Below, one piece after another: positions 1-7,737 of a stretch of DNA of 18,775 nt. Each line of letters starts with the position of its first letter. Positions within the stretch are counted from its first letter, which is position 1. The notes beneath the pieces were generated by a model that was given only the letters and a program-made list of their open reading frames with translations, was not told the DNA's origin and made no database searches. The stretch is from assembly GCA_964604825.1 (NCBI GenBank), contig CAZSAL010000051.1:1-18775 (forward strand), given 5' to 3'. The stretch comes from CAZSAL01 sp964604825 (GTDB lineage Bacteria > Elusimicrobiota > Elusimicrobia > 2-01-FULL-59-12). A program made the translations under genes and the position numbers.

Positions 1-5
1 TTGAT

Positions 6-19
6 CCAGGTTCCAGGTG
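6..19. repeat. Two-unit heptamer repeat (CCAGGTT CCAGGTG)
   Basis: Two adjacent 7-nt units differ only in the last base, at the extreme left edge and inside the ParB-like open frame. The array probably continues outside the window. It matches the 7-nt period seen at three other places in this window, with a different sequence. Confidence 0.4.
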
Positions 20-418
20 GGATTCCGATTTAAGTTGATTATTTTTCGATTTTACCTGTTTGGGTTCCAGTTCCGTTACTCGCACAAAAAGCCCGCCGGG
101 CTTTAAAGATCCAGATTTCAACTCTTGTGACATTTTGAGGCGGTTTTCCTCCGAAGCCGTACTCAGAGCCAGAATGTCGGATTTGGCCAAAGCAAATCCC
201 TCTAAGTTATTTTGAACGTGAATTGAATATCGCAATAATTTCCGCATATGGGTTAAGTCAGGCTCGGAAATCTGGAGCAGGGCTGCCAGTTCTTTCTGGG
301 ATACATTCCAGGTATCCATGCAGGCCTGGACTTCGCGGGATAAGGTGACACTGGGGCGGGACGGATCAGTAAAAAGTTTTTTTAGCTTCTGGAGGGAGGC
401 TTCCCGGTTTTCTTTCCC

Positions 419-460
419 GGGGTCAGGGTCAGGGCCTGGAACAGGGGGTCTGTCCCATTC
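419..460. repeat. REP-like GGGGTCTGTCCC motif and GGGTCA direct repeat
   Basis: GGGTCAGGGTCAGGG (a 6-nt unit repeated) at about 420-435 is followed by GGGGTCTGTCCC at 445-456. The second motif is a near-palindrome (GGG, five bases, CCC). Similar GGGGTCTGTCCC palindromes recur in many bacterial genomes as dispersed elements; that is from memory, not a search. It sits where the ParB-like frame loses its N-terminus. Confidence 0.35.
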
Positions 461-515
461 CTTGAGATGTTAAGGGGTTAACCTGTTTTTAAGAAGAGGA
501 CGGACGCAAAGCGCT

Positions 516-1997
516 TCAGCCGGGCTGCGCTTCAGAGCCGGGAATGTAGCGCTCCGGGAAGGTGAGAACAAAGGTGGCTCCAGCTCCGGGTTGTGTCCTG
601 GCTTCGATTGAGCCATGATGTGCGGCCATGAGCCTGTGGCATATTGCCAGACCCAGCCCTGTTCCGCGGGCCCGGGTGGTGTAGAAGGGCTCAAAAATGT
701 GCGGCAGGACATCTGGCGGAATGCCTTCGCCCGTATCTTCAATATCAATCTGTAAGCTGTTTTCAATGTTGCGCGTTGAAATCTTCAAACGCTTTTCCGT
801 GCGGTTCCCCATGAAATTGAAAGCGTTCTGTACGACGTTAATCACCACCTGCTTCAACTGATCCACGTCCGCCTCTATCTCCTGCTTGACGGCATTGAAC
901 TCCGTCACAACGTCTATCTTTTTTTCCTCAACCTGAGCCCGCGTCATTTCCAGAACCTCGCGCAGCGCATCGTGGACGTTAAACTTTTCCGGGCGGACCC
1001 TGAGCGGCTTCGCATAGTCGAGCAGGGAATTCGCCACGCCGTCAAGCCTGTTGATTTCCTGGAGCAGAAGCTGGACATAGCGATGCCTCTTATCTCCCGG
1101 TTCAATGCCGTAAATCATGAGCTGCGCGGAGGCGCGGATGGAACCCAGCGGATTTTTTATCTCATGCGCCACCACAGCCGCGGCTTCTCCCATGGCTGCC
1201 ATGCGCTCATTTTGAATCAATTTCTTCTGCGCCTCGAGCAGTTTTCCTTTGGCGATCTCAACCTGGCGCGCCAGCTCCTCATGAAAATGCTTTTCCGTCT
1301 GATAAAGGCGGGCGTTTTCAACCGCCATGCCTGCCTGATAAGTGTACGTGGATAGAGTCCGGATATCGGTTTCCGTAAGCGGGGCTTTCAGCGGATCGTG
1401 GCTCACGATCAGCATACCGATCACTTCATCCTTGGCCAGAACGGGAAGGCCGGCGGAATGTTTATTCTGGCCTGCCAGAATCATCGGTTTTTTGTCTTTG
1501 AGGCAGCGGGCAAACCCCTTTATATCGGGCGCGCCCTCAACATTCCCCATGGTTTTGTACAGGCGCAGTTCCTTTGATTCGGAATCGTAAAGATAGAACT
1601 GCGCGCCGTCGTATTTAAGCTGCTGCGTCACCGCTTCCAGGATCACTTCCAGAACCGCATCCAGCTCGATGGTCGAACTCATCGCCAGGGTGATCCGCCG
1701 CAGCGTGGTCAGTTCATTGATTTTCGAGGCAAGCATTTCATTTCTTTCGCTTGTTTTCAGATTGGCTTCATGGAGGGCATTGGACAGTTGCTCCGTTTTC
1801 TCCTGCAGGTGGACCAGATCAAGCGCCCACGATTCGTAATAATAAAACAGCCAGGAAAAAACCCCCGCGCAGGACAGGGCTGTAAGGAGGGCATAAATCC
1901 ATGAGCCGGAGATGCGCCAGAGCGCCCACCCGAGCAAAGCGGACACAATAGCCACGAGGACGTGCTTGAAGAACTTCAATACGGAAAGTTGTTCCAT
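516..1997 (-). CDS. GAF-domain sensor histidine kinase
   Basis: This is a 493-residue membrane-bound two-component sensor kinase. Two hydrophobic segments lie at about residues 8-28 and 32-54, followed by a short coiled coil (about 62-95), a GAF domain (about 95-230), a second coiled linker and the kinase core. The H-box is VVAHEIKNPLGSIRAS with the phospho-accepting His at about 278. The N-box is around NVVQNAFNF (387-395), G1 is DTGEGIP (421-427), the F-box is FEPFYTT and G2 is GTGLGLAI. The HEIKNP form of the H-box is typical of NtrB/AtoS/ZraS-like kinases that usually pair with sigma54-type response regulators. No response regulator lies on either side, so it looks like an orphan kinase. 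The ligand of the GAF domain cannot be read from sequence. The start ATG at 1995-1997 has no clear Shine-Dalgarno; the upstream gap is filled by a REP-like repeat pair. Confidence 0.93.
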   Translation of the reverse strand: MEQLSVLKFFKHVLVAIVSALLGWALWRISGSWIYALLTALSCAGVFSWLFYYYESWALDLVHLQEKTEQLSNALHEANLKTSERNEMLASKINELTTLRRITLAMSSTIELDAVLEVILEAVTQQLKYDGAQFYLYDSESKELRLYKTMGNVEGAPDIKGFARCLKDKKPMILAGQNKHSAGLPVLAKDEVIGMLIVSHDPLKAPLTETDIRTLSTYTYQAGMAVENARLYQTEKHFHEELARQVEIAKGKLLEAQKKLIQNERMAAMGEAAAVVAHEIKNPLGSIRASAQLMIYGIEPGDKRHRYVQLLLQEINRLDGVANSLLDYAKPLRVRPEKFNVHDALREVLEMTRAQVEEKKIDVVTEFNAVKQEIEADVDQLKQVVINVVQNAFNFMGNRTEKRLKISTRNIENSLQIDIEDTGEGIPPDVLPHIFEPFYTTRARGTGLGLAICHRLMAAHHGSIEARTQPGAGATFVLTFPERYIPGSEAQPG

Positions 1998-2016
1998 AGG
2001 GGCCAGCGACGCGAAG

Positions 2017-2102
2017 CGTCCTCCCGGCAGGCAGTAAGCCGGGATCCATCTTAAAAGGTTTTGTAATGCATGGTCCCCGGCCTACGAATTGCCGGGGCGA
2101 CG
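2017..2102. repeat. Inverted pair of 33-nt REP-like palindromes
   Basis: Two 33-nt units face each other between the ABC ATPase and the kinase. Unit A (2017-2049) reads ATGG-ATCCCGGC...GCCGGGAGGACG on the minus strand. Unit B (2070-2102) reads ATGG-TCCCCGGC...GCCGGGGCGACG on the plus strand. Each folds into a CCCGGC/GCCGGG stem with a 9-nt loop. By eye about three quarters of positions match, including the flanks ATGG and GACG outside the stems. This is the layout of a REP pair (BIME-like). It could act as a terminator or an mRNA-stabilising structure between the two genes. Confidence 0.7.
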
Positions 2103-2112
2103 GCGAAAATCT

Positions 2113-3216
2113 TCAGACGATGCGTTCCAGAGTATCCTTTGCGAAAAGATGAATCTTTTCCATATTAAACACGATTTCGATTTCCTGATTTACCTTCGCC
2201 TCGTTATGCGGCTCGACGCGCGCCACCAGGATATTTTTTCCCGTATTAAGGTAAAGGAGTATCTCGCTTCCCATCGGCTCAACGACTTCCACAGTAGACA
2301 GGGCCGTACGGCCGTGGCTGGAGCCGTTAATGGCGTAGAGACGATCATAGATATCTTCCGGCCGCACGCCAAGAATCAGGGTCTTGCCCACATAAGGCGC
2401 AACGGCCTCTTCCATGGAAGGCAAAAGCTGGACTTCAAATTTCCCCTCTTCGAGCCAGATGCGGTCCGTCCGGCGCAGCACATCAACATCCATAAAATTC
2501 ATTGGAGGACTGCCGATAAAACCGGCCACAAACTTGTTCGCCGGCCGGTTGTACAGGTCGAGCGGCTGGTCCACCTGCTTGATTACGCCGTCTTTCATGA
2601 CGCAGATGCGGTCTCCCATGGTCATCGCCTCTATCTGATCATGCGTGACGTAAATCATGGTCGTCTGCAGGCGGTCATGAAGCTTCGACAGCTCGGTGCG
2701 CATCTGCACGCGCAGCTTGGCATCGAGGTTTGAGAGCGGTTCATCGAACAAAAAAACCTTAGGCTTTCGCACGATGGCGCGTCCCACAGCCACGCGCTGC
2801 CGCTGGCCGCCGGAAAGTTCCCTGGGTTTGCGGTCCAGCAAATGCGTCAGATTGAGTATCTCCGCAGCCTCCCGCACACGCATATCGATTTCCTTACGGG
2901 AATACTTGCGCAGCCTCAGGCCAAAGGCCATATTCTCGAAGGCCGTCATATGAGGATAAAGAGCGTAATTCTGAAAGACCATGGCGATGTCGCGCTCTTT
3001 CGGAGGGATTGAGTTAACCAGCCGGTTGCCGATCCAGATTTCCCCGGAAGTGACTTCTTCCAGTCCTGCGATCATGCGTAGCGTAGTGGTCTTTCCGCAT
3101 CCGGAAGGACCGACCAGGACGCAAAATTCCTTGTCATTAACTTCCAGGCTGATATTGTCGACTATAACCTGATCGTCGATTTTTTTTGTGACGTTGCGCA
3201 AAAGGACATTAGCCAT
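2113..3216 (-). CDS. MalK/UgpC/MsmK-type ABC transporter ATP-binding protein
   Basis: This 367-residue ATPase belongs to the carbohydrate-uptake (CUT1) class, which powers import of sugars or glycerol-3-phosphate. The nucleotide-binding domain shows Walker A GPSGCGKTT (36-44), the Q-loop FQNYALYPHMT (Q82), signature LSGGQRQRVA (134-143), Walker B VFLFDEP (154-160), D-loop SNLD and the switch histidine in YVTHDQ (H192). From about residue 235 a MalK-type OB/TOBE regulatory domain follows (GSPPMNFMDV, then GVRPEDI and a C-terminal strand set). The length matches MalK/UgpC (about 360-370). No permease or binding protein lies nearby, so it is probably a shared ATPase serving several CUT1 transporters, as MsmK does in some bacteria (inference). 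It lies 47 nt after carB, and that gap is occupied by a heptamer repeat. No clear Shine-Dalgarno is visible. Substrate unknown. Confidence 0.93.
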   Translation of the reverse strand: MANVLLRNVTKKIDDQVIVDNISLEVNDKEFCVLVGPSGCGKTTTLRMIAGLEEVTSGEIWIGNRLVNSIPPKERDIAMVFQNYALYPHMTAFENMAFGLRLRKYSRKEIDMRVREAAEILNLTHLLDRKPRELSGGQRQRVAVGRAIVRKPKVFLFDEPLSNLDAKLRVQMRTELSKLHDRLQTTMIYVTHDQIEAMTMGDRICVMKDGVIKQVDQPLDLYNRPANKFVAGFIGSPPMNFMDVDVLRRTDRIWLEEGKFEVQLLPSMEEAVAPYVGKTLILGVRPEDIYDRLYAINGSSHGRTALSTVEVVEPMGSEILLYLNTGKNILVARVEPHNEAKVNQEIEIVFNMEKIHLFAKDTLERIV

Positions 3217-3221
3217 AAATT

Positions 3222-3310
3222 AGCGATAAGCGACGCGCGACGAGTAATGAGCAAGGTAAAACATCATCGTGTTTCCTTTACTTCGTTGCTCATTGTTCGT
3301 TGCTCATTAC
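3222..3310. repeat. Degenerate heptamer repeat with 11-bp inverted repeat at the carB 3' end
   Basis: On the plus strand 3222-3256 reads as successive 7-mers AGCGATA, AGCGACG, CGCGACG, AGTAATG, AGCAAGG. At 3282-3308 TTCGTTGCTCATT occurs twice, 14 nt (two heptamers) apart. GTAATGAGCAA (3244-3254) is an exact reverse complement of TTGCTCATTAC (3300-3310), so the two halves can pair across the carB stop codon. The array fills the gap to the ABC ATPase and reaches into the carB coding region. Confidence 0.7.
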
Positions 3311-6300
3311 TGCCTTGTTTATAGTATTCCTGAAGTGAGGCCACCGTCCACCGGCCCTCACGCAACGCGCGGATTCCGGAAAGAGCCGCTCGAGCAGCCG
3401 CCAGAGTGGTCACGATGGGGACATTGCTCTGCAGCGCAGCCTGCCGGATGGTGAAACCTTCCGAGCGGGTTCGCTTGCCGGAGGGAGTATTAATCACCAG
3501 TACGACATCCCGGTTTTTGATGACATCGGCCACATGCGGCCTGCCTTCCGAGAGCTTCAGAACGGTCTTCACTTCCAGTTTCTGAGTGCGGAAAAACGCG
3601 GCCGTCGATTCCGTGGCATAAAGATCAAATCCTGTTTTTGCCAGTTCCTGCGCGATCAGCGCGCCCTTCTTCTTATCTTTGTCCGCAAGGCTGAAAAGGA
3701 CGCCGCCGGATTTGGGAAGATGCGAACCCGCGGCAGACTGCGATTTCGCGAAAGCGCGGCTGAAATCTCTGTCTATACCCATCACCTCGCCGGTGGAACG
3801 CATTTCCGGACCGAGCACCGCGTCCACGCCCGGGAAACGCGACCACGGCAGGACCGCTTCCTTGACCGCCACCCAGCGCATGAACGGGCCTTCCCTGAGA
3901 ATATTCGCAGACAGCAGATCCTTTAGTTTTCTCCCCGCCATGATTTTGGCCGCGATCTTGGCCAGAGGCACACCGGTAGCTTTAGACACGAACGGCACTG
4001 TCCGGCTGGCCCGGGGATTCGCCTCCAGGATATAGATAATTCCTTCTCGCACGGCAAACTGGATATTCATTAAGCCGCGAACGTCCAGGCCTTTGGCGAG
4101 CTGTTCGGTATACTGCCGCAGCGTCGCAAGGTCTTTGGAGGAAAGCGTTTGAGGCGGAAGAAGACAGGCGGAATCGCCGGAATGGATGCCTGCCTCTTCG
4201 ATGTGCTCCATTATCCCGCCGATATAAATATCCTCTCCATCACAGAGCACGTCGACATCCAGCTCGAGCGCGTTATCAAGAAACCGATCAATCAATATGG
4301 GATGCTCCGGAGAGACTTTTGTGGCGCGGCTGATGTAGTCGGCGAGCATCGCTTCGTCATAAACCACTTCCATGGCGCGCCCGCCGAGCACATAACTGGG
4401 ACGAACCATGACGGGATAACCGATGCGTTCCGCGTTGGCTTTTGCCTCCTCAAACGAACGAGCGGTCCCGTTCGGCGCCTGCGGAATGCCGAGTTTGGTC
4501 AGGAGCGCCCCGAAACGCTTGCGATCCTCCGCCAGGTCGATTGAATCGGGAGAGGTGCCGAGAATTTTCACTCCTGCCTTTTCCAGAGGAATGGCTAAAT
4601 TAAGCGGCGTCTGCCCTCCGAACTGAACGATGACGCCTTCCGGTTTTTCCAGCTCCACGATGTTCAATACGTCTTCCAGCGTGAGCGGTTCGAAATAGAG
4701 CTTGTCCGACGTATCGTAATCGGTGGAAACCGTCTCCGGATTGCAGTTCACCATGATCGTCTCATAACCGTCTTCCTTAAGGGCGATGACCGCATGGACG
4801 CAGCAGTAATCGAATTCGATCCCCTGCCCGATGCGGTTCGGACCCCCGCCAAGAATGACGATTTTCTTTTTGCTGCCCCTGACGCTCTCGTTTTCTTCTT
4901 CGTAAGTGGAGTAAAAATAGGGAGTGTAAGCCTGGAACTCCGCGGCGCACGTATCCACCGACTTGAATACCGGGCTGATTCCGGCTTTCTGGCGCCAGGC
5001 GCGGACATCCTTTGAAGTTACGCCGCGCAGAAAACCGATCTGCACGTCGGAAAAACCGAAACGCTTGGCTTCCAGGAGCAGGCCGGACGGAAGCGGGTTT
5101 GTTTTCACCGCTTTGATCTGTTTTTCCATCTCCACGATTTCTTCAATCTGACTCACGAACCAGGGATCGATTTTAGACCAATCCACAATCTCCCTGACCG
5201 GAACGCCGCACTGCAGCGCGATCTTGATAAGGAAGATACGATCACAGTTGGGAGTGCGTATCCGGTCGCGCAGATGGTTTAGAATCCGCTCACGGTCTGC
5301 GGGCGAGGCGTTGAATTCCTTTTCCAGACCGGCGCCGACGCTGCGGCCGTCGGAACCCAGGCCCTGCGAGCCGATTTCCAGCCCGCGCAGCGCTTTCTGG
5401 AGAGACTCCTTGAAAGTCCTACCCAGAGCCATGACTTCACCCACGGATTTCATCGCGGTGTTCAGCGTCTGGTCTGCGGCCGTGAATTTTTCAAAGGCAA
5501 AGCGGGGAACTTTTACGACCGTGTAATCAATGGTCGGCTCAAACGACGCCGGAGTTTTCTTCGTAATATCATTGGGAAGCTCGTCAAGCCGGTACCCCAC
5601 CGCCAGGAGCGCGGCGATCTTGGCTATGGGAAATCCCGTGGCCTTGGAAGCAAGCGCCGAACTGCGTGAAACGCGGGGATTCATCTCGATAATCACGCGT
5701 TCGCCGTTTTCCGGGTTGACGGCGAACTGGATGTTGGATCCTCCGGTGTCCACTCCGATCGCGCGAATGCATTTGAACGCATCATCCCGCATTTCCTGAT
5801 ATTCCTTATCAGTAAGAGTCTGCGCCGGCGCCACGGTGATCGAATCGCCCGTATGCACGCCCATGGGATCGAAATTTTCGATCGAGCAGATGACCACGCA
5901 GTTGTCGGCGCAGTCGCGCATGACCTCCAGCTCGAATTCTTTCCAGCCGATTACGGATTCCTCCAGAAGAATTTCATTGACCGGGCTGGCCTCCAGACCG
6001 CGCCGCGCCGCTTCCAGAAGTTCGTCTTTGGCATAAACGGTACCGGAGCCGATACCGCCCAACGTGAAAGAAGGACGTATGATCAGCGGGAATCCTATGC
6101 CGCGTGCGATCTCTTCGGCTTCAGCGATCGACTTTGCGTAGCCGCTTTTCGGCAGGCGCAGGCCGATTTCCATCATGGTTTTCTTGAAAAGCTTGCGGTC
6201 TTCCGCCTTCTTGATCGCCTCGAGTTTTGCTCCGATCAGTTCCACATTAAATTTTTCGAGAATTCCCCGCTCCGCGAGGGAAACTGCCAGATTCAGCCCG

Positions 6301-6581
6301 GTTTGCCCCCCCAGAGTAGGCAGCAGGGCCTGCGGGCGTTCCTTTTCAATAACCTGTTCGAGAATTTCCGGGGTGAGCGGCTCAACGTACGTGGCGTCTG
6401 CGAGTTCCGGATCGGTCATGATCGTGGCGGGATTCGAATTGACCAGGACGATGCGGTAGCCCTCGCGCTTCAAAGCCTTGACCGCCTGCGTTCCGGAATA
6501 ATCGAACTCGCAGGCCTGCCCGATAACGATCGGACCGGAGCCGATAATCAGGAGTGTTTCTATGTCTGTGCGCTTAGGCAT
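3264..6581 (-). CDS. carB: Carbamoyl-phosphate synthase large subunit
   Basis: CarB (about 1105 residues) makes carbamoyl phosphate from bicarbonate, two ATP and the ammonia delivered by CarA, for pyrimidine and arginine synthesis. The two homologous synthetase halves are clear. The first begins LLIIGSGPIVIGQACEFDYS with LPTLGGQTGLNLAV; the second begins IVILGGGPNRIGQGIEFDYC with VIVQFGGQTPLNLAI. Each carries an ATP-grasp fold (EMNPRVSRSSALASKATG and EANPRASRTVPFVSKATG). A C-terminal MGS-like allosteric domain (from about residue 950) ends near TVASLQEYYK. I chose the ATG at 6579-6581, giving MPKRTDIETLL, because it fits the family N-terminus; it overlaps the carA stop by 8 nt, which suggests translational coupling. 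A longer frame upstream only reads through carA. The last 17 residues (QGSNEQRTMSNEVKETR) come from the heptamer repeat and are not part of the usual protein. Confidence 0.97.
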   Translation of the reverse strand: MPKRTDIETLLIIGSGPIVIGQACEFDYSGTQAVKALKREGYRIVLVNSNPATIMTDPELADATYVEPLTPEILEQVIEKERPQALLPTLGGQTGLNLAVSLAERGILEKFNVELIGAKLEAIKKAEDRKLFKKTMMEIGLRLPKSGYAKSIAEAEEIARGIGFPLIIRPSFTLGGIGSGTVYAKDELLEAARRGLEASPVNEILLEESVIGWKEFELEVMRDCADNCVVICSIENFDPMGVHTGDSITVAPAQTLTDKEYQEMRDDAFKCIRAIGVDTGGSNIQFAVNPENGERVIIEMNPRVSRSSALASKATGFPIAKIAALLAVGYRLDELPNDITKKTPASFEPTIDYTVVKVPRFAFEKFTAADQTLNTAMKSVGEVMALGRTFKESLQKALRGLEIGSQGLGSDGRSVGAGLEKEFNASPADRERILNHLRDRIRTPNCDRIFLIKIALQCGVPVREIVDWSKIDPWFVSQIEEIVEMEKQIKAVKTNPLPSGLLLEAKRFGFSDVQIGFLRGVTSKDVRAWRQKAGISPVFKSVDTCAAEFQAYTPYFYSTYEEENESVRGSKKKIVILGGGPNRIGQGIEFDYCCVHAVIALKEDGYETIMVNCNPETVSTDYDTSDKLYFEPLTLEDVLNIVELEKPEGVIVQFGGQTPLNLAIPLEKAGVKILGTSPDSIDLAEDRKRFGALLTKLGIPQAPNGTARSFEEAKANAERIGYPVMVRPSYVLGGRAMEVVYDEAMLADYISRATKVSPEHPILIDRFLDNALELDVDVLCDGEDIYIGGIMEHIEEAGIHSGDSACLLPPQTLSSKDLATLRQYTEQLAKGLDVRGLMNIQFAVREGIIYILEANPRASRTVPFVSKATGVPLAKIAAKIMAGRKLKDLLSANILREGPFMRWVAVKEAVLPWSRFPGVDAVLGPEMRSTGEVMGIDRDFSRAFAKSQSAAGSHLPKSGGVLFSLADKDKKKGALIAQELAKTGFDLYATESTAAFFRTQKLEVKTVLKLSEGRPHVADVIKNRDVVLVINTPSGKRTRSEGFTIRQAALQSNVPIVTTLAAARAALSGIRALREGRWTVASLQEYYKQGSNEQRTMSNEVKETR

Positions 6582-7737
6582 GATTAGCCGCGATCTCCGA
6601 AATAAAACGGTCAAACAGGTAACCGGCATCGTGCGGCCCGGGAGAAGCCTCCGGATGATACTGTACCGCAAAGATGGGCAGCCGGCGGTGGCGCAGGCCT
6701 TCGCAGGTGTTGTCATTAAGATTCACATGAGTAATCTCGACCTCGTCTTTTGACAGCGTGCCTGCATCTACAGAAAATCCATGGTTCTGCGCAGTGATCT
6801 CGATTTTCCCGGTAGTCAGATCCTTAACCGGATGATTGCCGCCGCGATGCCCGAATTTCAGCTTATAGGTTTTTCCCCCTAAAGCCAGACCCAGCAGCTG
6901 ATGGCCCAGACAGATCCCCATCAAAGCGGTGCGATTTTTCTTCGGAGACTTCGAAATTTTCTCGATGATCTGTTGAAGGGCCTTGATGCCGTAGGTGACC
7001 GCGGCAGGATCGCCGGGGCCGTTAGAAACGAGAATTCCGTCCGGCGCTAAGCTCCCGATCTGTTCCGCGGAAGCTTTCGCGGGGACCACAATCACCTGGC
7101 AATTCCGCTTCTGCAGGCTGCGCAGCGTATTGAATTTTATGCCGAAATCCATAACTACCACGCGAAATTTTTCATTCGGCGCCAGTTCGGCGCCTTCTGT
7201 AACCGCCTTGCGCAGCCAGCGCGCGCCTTCCTTCACCCATTGATAAGGTTTTTCGCAGGTAACCACTTTTGCCAGATCCAGGCCGCTCATGGATGGCGAG
7301 GCCTTTGCCCTGGAAATAAGGCTTTCCGGATCAAGGTCGCGCGTAGAAACTACGCCGCGCAGCGATCCGACTTCCCGGAGATGCTTTGTGAGAGCCCGGG
7401 TATCTATGCCGCTGATCCCTACGAGGCCATAGCGCTGAAGGTACGCCTGGAGGCTTTCCTGCGCGCGCCAGTTGGAATAAATCCCGCTGATTTCCCGGAC
7501 GATAAATCCCGCGCCGAAAGGCTTGCGGCTTTCCTCATCTTCAGGCGTTACCCCGTAATTGCCGATATGCGGCGATGTCATGGTTATGATCTGTCCCTCG
7601 TAAGACGGATCAGTAAGAATTTCCTGATAGCCGGCCATGGAAGTGTTGAAGACGACTTCGCCCGTAGTCTCCCCCTCGGCGCCGAAAGATTCGCCGCAGA
7701 AAACTTTGCCGGATTCTAATGCAAGAAGCGCTTTCAT
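6574..7737 (-). CDS. carA: Carbamoyl-phosphate synthase small (glutaminase) subunit
   Basis: CarA (387 residues) hydrolyses glutamine and channels ammonia to CarB. The N-terminal CPSase domain begins MKALLALESGKVFCGESFGA and contains NTSMAGYQEILTDPSY. The class I glutamine amidotransferase domain starts near residue 190. Its nucleophile is Cys276 in GICLGHQLLGLA, with His361 and Glu363 in VQYHPEASPGP completing the triad. An oxyanion-loop motif SNGPGDP is at 238-244. The length matches the family (about 380). The ATG shares its first base with the last base of the purA stop (TAATG), and the 3' end overlaps carB by 8 nt, so purA, carA and carB should be co-transcribed and probably translationally coupled. 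All catalytic residues are present. Confidence 0.97.
   Translation of the reverse strand: MKALLALESGKVFCGESFGAEGETTGEVVFNTSMAGYQEILTDPSYEGQIITMTSPHIGNYGVTPEDEESRKPFGAGFIVREISGIYSNWRAQESLQAYLQRYGLVGISGIDTRALTKHLREVGSLRGVVSTRDLDPESLISRAKASPSMSGLDLAKVVTCEKPYQWVKEGARWLRKAVTEGAELAPNEKFRVVVMDFGIKFNTLRSLQKRNCQVIVVPAKASAEQIGSLAPDGILVSNGPGDPAAVTYGIKALQQIIEKISKSPKKNRTALMGICLGHQLLGLALGGKTYKLKFGHRGGNHPVKDLTTGKIEITAQNHGFSVDAGTLSKDEVEITHVNLNDNTCEGLRHRRLPIFAVQYHPEASPGPHDAGYLFDRFISEIAANHA

Larger units (their letters stand above)
1..469 (-). pseudogene. ParB-like helix-turn-helix protein fragment, open at the left edge
   Basis: An open minus-strand frame runs from just after a stop (TTA at 470-472) to the window edge, so its C-terminus is outside. 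The peptide includes VSQKELAALLQISEPDLTHM followed by RKLLRY, which looks like the KorB/ParB-type helix-turn-helix in which a recognition helix precedes a K-L-L segment. The later stretch LALSTASEENRLKMSQEL resembles the segment that follows this HTH in ParB/Spo0J proteins. No ATG, GTG or TTG occurs before the ATG at 317-319, yet the sequence before it (around FTDPSRPSVTLSREVQACMD) already reads like protein. I therefore think the gene has lost its N-terminus, including the usual ParB nuclease-like domain. A REP-like GGGGTCTGTCCC motif lies at the truncation point. Alternatively it is a small intact HTH protein starting at 319. The coding nature is fairly clear; the function is inferred from the HTH only. 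Confidence 0.5.

Noticed and set aside
2089..2733. A 214-codon plus-strand open frame opposite the ABC ATPase
   Set aside because: The ATPase motifs on the other strand are complete; this frame is antisense noise.
5853..6587. A 244-codon plus-strand open frame opposite carB
   Set aside because: It is antisense to a clear CarB reading frame and shows no domain; it arises from GC-biased codon use.
6582..6716. Longer N-terminus for CarB
   Set aside because: The extra 45 codons lie inside carA in another frame and do not resemble CarB; the ATG at 6581 gives the family N-terminus.
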